From the NCBI GenBank assembly GCA_903959115.1, contig CAJBVU010000179.1, positions 1 to 8,082 on the forward strand: DNA of 8,082 bases, written 5' to 3'. The notes under the pieces were generated by a model. It was not told the DNA's origin. It saw nothing but the letters and a program-made list of their open reading frames with translations, and did no database searches. This document shows, in pieces, positions 6,292 to 8,082 of this stretch. The position numbers and the translations under genes are program-made. Within the stretch, counting starts at the first letter, position 1, and each line of letters starts with the position of its first letter. This DNA is from an uncultured Bacteroidota bacterium. Its GTDB lineage: Bacteria; Bacteroidota; Bacteroidia; NS11-12g; UBA955.

Positions 6292-6731
6292 CGAGTGCTC
6301 AGGTGTTTTTTGTACAGCGGTTTTCGCATCCAAAACATCAAAATAAACGGTAGGCAAAGCATCGCGGTAAAGAAGGGGTTTAAGCCTTCGAATTTCAGGC
6401 GGTCGATGATCATAGTCTGTTTTCCGTTGGACTTGAGCGCATGGGTATGTTTCCAAGTTTTTAGTGGATGCGGAAGTTTGAGTCCTTCATCGCGGAAAAG
6501 CCAATCTTTTTGCGTGTAGCGGTGAGCGGTAATGATTCCATCCCATTGTTGCTTCATGGGTCCGATGCCAATTTGGAATGAGAGTCGGTTGCCGGTGTGT
6601 TGGCCATCGTATCGCAATAAATTCATTTTAATGAATGGCGGGTTGAGTTTGAGGAGCAATTCTTTGTTGAATTTTCGACTAACCTCGTCAATATTGGCAT
6701 CAACGCGGGTGATAAATGTGAATTGCATCAT
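6288..6731 (-). CDS. SRPBCC-family ligand-binding protein with C-terminal hydrophobic segment
   Basis: A 147-residue protein of the START-like SRPBCC fold (COG4276-type in Bacteroidota), expected to hold a hydrophobic ligand in a helix-grip cavity; the ligand is unknown. Recognisable family segments are KLNPPFIKMNLLRYDG near residues 28-43, then FRDEGLKLPHPLKTWKHTH and MIIDRLKF. A hydrophobic stretch at about 120-135 is followed by basic RKPLYKKHL, perhaps an amphipathic membrane contact. The start is the tandem ATGATG at 6731/6728; the reading frame can be extended to a TTG at 6749, but that adds no family residues. The stop overlaps that of blh, and the gene is divergent from queD. In other Bacteroidota I recall relatives near carotenoid, photolyase or folE genes, which suggests a light- or membrane-stress setting (inference). 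Confidence 0.8.
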   Translation of the reverse strand: MMQFTFITRVDANIDEVSRKFNKELLLKLNPPFIKMNLLRYDGQHTGNRLSFQIGIGPMKQQWDGIITAHRYTQKDWLFRDEGLKLPHPLKTWKHTHALKSNGKQTMIIDRLKFEGLNPFFTAMLCLPFILMFWMRKPLYKKHLSTR

Positions 6732-6738
6732 AGTTTTG
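6731..6738 (+). promoter_or_regulatory. Candidate Bacteroidota -7 element for queD-folE
   Basis: TAGTTTTG matches TAnnTTTG exactly on the queD strand, 60 bp before its ATG, overlapping the start codon of the divergent SRPBCC gene. No convincing TTTG -33 element is at the usual distance, so this is a weak call. The rest of the 67-bp divergent gap holds only an AT-rich inverted repeat (AAACAAA 6744-6750, TTTGTTT 6761-6767). Confidence 0.25.
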
Positions 6739-6798
6739 TATAGAAACAAACCATTTCCGTTTTGTTTGGTTTTACTATCACTATTTCTATCAAAAAAG

Positions 6799-7212
6799 AT
6801 GTCACACAGAGTCGCCGTTTACCGCACAGCCCATTTTAATGCCGCCCATCGCTTGCATGTCCCTTCGTGGACGGATGCTGAGAATCAAGCATTTTTTGGA
6901 TTGTGTAACAACGCGCACTACCATGGCCACAATTACGATTTGGAGGTTAGGGTTGAGGGGGAAGTGGATTCTGTGACGGGCTATTTGATTGATATGAAAT
7001 TGATTAAGCAGTACATCGAAGAAGAGGTGATTGAGCGATTTGATCACAAAAACTTAAATTTGGATACTGAGGAATTTCGTGATTTGAATCCAACGGCCGA
7101 AAATATCGTTTGGGTAATTTGGCAAAAATTGCGGGCGCGTGTTCCCCAGGAAATGAATTTGGGTGTAAGATTGTACGAAACACCACGTAATTTTGTAGAG
7201 TTCAATGGATAA
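6799..7212 (+). CDS. queD: 6-carboxytetrahydropterin / 6-pyruvoyl-tetrahydropterin synthase family enzyme
   Basis: A 137-residue T-fold enzyme that acts on dihydroneopterin triphosphate, the product of FolE. QueD makes 6-carboxy-tetrahydropterin for queuosine and other deazapurines; the PTPS branch makes 6-pyruvoyl-tetrahydropterin. Zinc ligands are H17 (FNAAHRL) and H42/H44 (HYHGHNY). The catalytic Cys is C36 in GLCNNAHYHGHNY; D82-H83 in RFDHKNLN and E127 in LYETPRN complete the active site, and PTAENIV (98-104) is typical. The ATG at 6799 gives the family's normal N-terminus. The open frame further upstream to 6532 is antisense to the SRPBCC gene and has no family similarity. The stop overlaps the folE start by 8 nt, so this enzyme and its substrate supplier are co-translated. 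QueD is the commonest annotation, but the CNN motif is shared with PTPS, so the exact product is open. Confidence 0.9.
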   Translation: MSHRVAVYRTAHFNAAHRLHVPSWTDAENQAFFGLCNNAHYHGHNYDLEVRVEGEVDSVTGYLIDMKLIKQYIEEEVIERFDHKNLNLDTEEFRDLNPTAENIVWVIWQKLRARVPQEMNLGVRLYETPRNFVEFNG

Positions 7213-7876
7213 AAAGTTAGCAAACGAACTGCTGAAGCAGTGGGAAGAGATGGGCGATTCGCACATTTCGATTAAGCAAGAGACGCCTTTGAGGGAAGAT
7301 GCTTTTGTGATGGACGATGCGTTAAAGATCGAATTGATTGCGAAGCATTTCAAGGAGATTATGCATGTATTGGGATTAGATTTGACAGATGAAAGTTTAC
7401 AGGGGACGCCATTGCGTGTCGCTAAGATGTATGTAAACGAGCATTTTAAGGGCCTGGATCCAAAGAACAAACCGGAGCCAACTCTTTTCGAAAACAGTTA
7501 CAAGTATTCGGAGATGTTGGTTGAGAAGAATATTCAATTTCACAGTACTTGTGAGCATCATTTTGTCCCGATTTACGGATTTGCACACGTAGCATACTTT
7601 AGCAGTGGCAAGGTGATTGGGTTGAGTAAGTTGAATCGCATTGTAGATTATTATGCACGCCGTCCTCAGGTTCAAGAGCGTATGACGGTTCAAATTGCGC
7701 AGGAATTGAAGCAGGTATTGGGTACAGACGATGTGGCGGTGGTGATTGATGCCAAGCACATGTGTGTGGCCAGTAGGGGAATTAAGGATACGTCGAGCAG
7801 CACTGTGACAAGCAGTTTTCATGGCAAATTCATGGACGCTGCAACGCGCGCTGAGTTATTGAGGTATATTGGTTGA
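7205..7876 (+). CDS. folE: GTP cyclohydrolase I (FolE, zinc type IA)
   Basis: A 223-residue GTP cyclohydrolase I that converts GTP to 7,8-dihydroneopterin triphosphate plus formate, the entry step for folate, tetrahydropterin and queuosine. Zinc ligands are C116 and H119 in STCEHHFVP and C187 in AKHMCVASRG; catalytic histidines are H118 and probably H185. GKVIGLSKLNRIVDYYARRPQVQERMT (135-161) and the TPLRVAKMY segment (68-76) are classic. The C-terminus carries SSFHGKF in the family's usual place. The presence of both Cys zinc ligands marks the FolE1 type rather than zinc-independent FolE2. The first 40 residues are variable, as is normal. It starts 8 nt inside queD, sharing the ATGGATAA sequence. 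A strong hairpin lies about 90 nt after its stop, before the convergent tRNA. Confidence 0.97.
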   Translation: MDKKLANELLKQWEEMGDSHISIKQETPLREDAFVMDDALKIELIAKHFKEIMHVLGLDLTDESLQGTPLRVAKMYVNEHFKGLDPKNKPEPTLFENSYKYSEMLVEKNIQFHSTCEHHFVPIYGFAHVAYFSSGKVIGLSKLNRIVDYYARRPQVQERMTVQIAQELKQVLGTDDVAVVIDAKHMCVASRGIKDTSSSTVTSSFHGKFMDAATRAELLRYIG

Positions 7877-7966
7877 TTAAGTCGGCGGATTGGTGTTTTT
7901 GAATGCCTATCTGTTGTTTGATAGTTGGTTGTCGGAATTGCAAGTGGGTCGTTTCGACTTTAGATA

Positions 7967-8004
7967 AAAACAAAAAAGCAGCGAAATCGCTGCTTTTTTG
8001 TTTT
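7967..8004. terminator. Bidirectional Rho-independent terminator between folE and tRNA-His
   Basis: A perfect 17-bp stem: left arm 7967-7983, right arm 7988-8004, with a four-base AAAT loop. The GC part is GCAGCG/CGCTGC; the outer part is an A-run on the left and a T-run on the right, giving TTTTTTG-TTTT after the stem on both strands. It ends the queD-folE transcript on the plus strand and, 4 bases past the tRNA 3' end, the tRNA transcript on the minus strand. The 90 bases between folE and the hairpin hold nothing I recognise. Confidence 0.92.
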
Positions 8005-8008
8005 GGAG

Positions 8009-8082
8009 GGCGACTAACCGGACTCGAACCGGCGACCCCTAGCGCCACAAGCTAGTGCTCTAACCACCTGAGCTATAACCGC
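8009..8082 (-). tRNA. tRNA-His (anticodon GTG)
   Basis: The minus strand folds into a full cloverleaf from the window's last base. The acceptor 5' strand is GCGGTTA (8082-8076), paired with TAGTCGC (8016-8010) through two G-U pairs. The anticodon stem CTAGC/GCTAG encloses the loop TTGTGGC with anticodon GTG at 8048-8046, reading His codons. The T arm is GCCGG-TTCGAGT-CCGGT (8033-8017). The discriminator is C (8009), as expected for tRNA-His. The extra G(-1) that histidyl-tRNA synthetase needs would be at base 8083, just outside the window. CCA is not encoded; CTCC follows. Confidence 0.96.

Noticed and set aside
6744..6767. AAACAAA / TTTGTTT inverted repeat between SRPBCC and queD
   Set aside because: Seven A/T-rich bases on each side are easily found by chance in this intergenic composition; mentioned only within the promoter entry.
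6532..6798. Upstream extension of the queD frame by 89 residues
   Set aside because: It is antisense to the SRPBCC gene and adds nothing resembling a T-fold enzyme; the ATG at 6799 starts exactly where the family does.
7397..7822. Long open frame on the minus strand within folE
   Set aside because: It is fully antisense to a clear folE, with no recognisable domain or start context; a coding shadow.
8009..8082. tRNA-His 3' end as an integration (att) site of a mobile element
   Set aside because: No integrase, direct repeat of the tRNA 3' end, or foreign-looking genes are seen in the window.

Overview
The window looks like a chromosomal segment of a Bacteroidota bacterium, probably a free-living aquatic member of the flavobacteria/Cryomorphaceae type. 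The reasons are the short Bacteroidota-type lipoprotein gene, weak or absent Shine-Dalgarno sites, occasional TAnnTTTG-like promoter elements, protein sequences that read like Bacteroidota orthologues (talC, queD, folE, SRPBCC), and a lycopene cyclase plus Blh retinal-forming dioxygenase pair, which is typical of rhodopsin-bearing marine Bacteroidota. This assignment is inferred from sequence character, not from a database search.

Layout. (1) 1-513 (+): 3' part of a phosphonatase-like HAD hydrolase, convergent with (2) 533-1531 (-), a large lipoprotein of a Bacteroidota family. (3) 1644-2999 (+): panB (pantothenate/CoA synthesis) and a GNAT acetyltransferase, separated by 6 nt. (4) 3007-3279 (-): a 90-residue LysR-type DNA-binding domain with no effector domain. 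(5) A strong hairpin terminator at about 3353-3390, then talC/fsa transaldolase on the minus strand (3409-4065). (6) A 167-bp divergent intergenic region with a perfect 14-bp palindrome and a mini-ORF. (7) 4233-6291 (+): crtY (TTG start) and blh, 1 nt apart. (8) 6288-6731 (-): an SRPBCC-family protein whose stop codon overlaps that of blh. (9) 6799-7876 (+): queD-like 6-carboxytetrahydropterin/6-pyruvoyl-tetrahydropterin synthase and folE, overlapping by 8 nt. (10) A 17-bp perfect-stem terminator and tRNA-His(GTG) on the minus strand, running to the window edge.

How the genes work together. CrtY cyclises lycopene to beta-carotene and Blh cleaves that to two retinals, so the pair forms a retinal-supply module. 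The opsin, crtE, crtB and crtI are not in the window. FolE makes dihydroneopterin triphosphate from GTP, which is the substrate of the QueD/PTPS-type enzyme encoded just before it. This couples the pair to queuosine and/or reduced pterin and folate supply. Reduced folates are antenna chromophores of photolyases and cryptochromes, and folE, carotenoid genes and SRPBCC genes co-occur in bacterial light-response regions, so the second half of the window may be part of such a neighbourhood (inference). The first half is mainly housekeeping metabolism. No mobile element, CRISPR array or clear transfer signature was seen. No stretch over 300 bases is without a gene.
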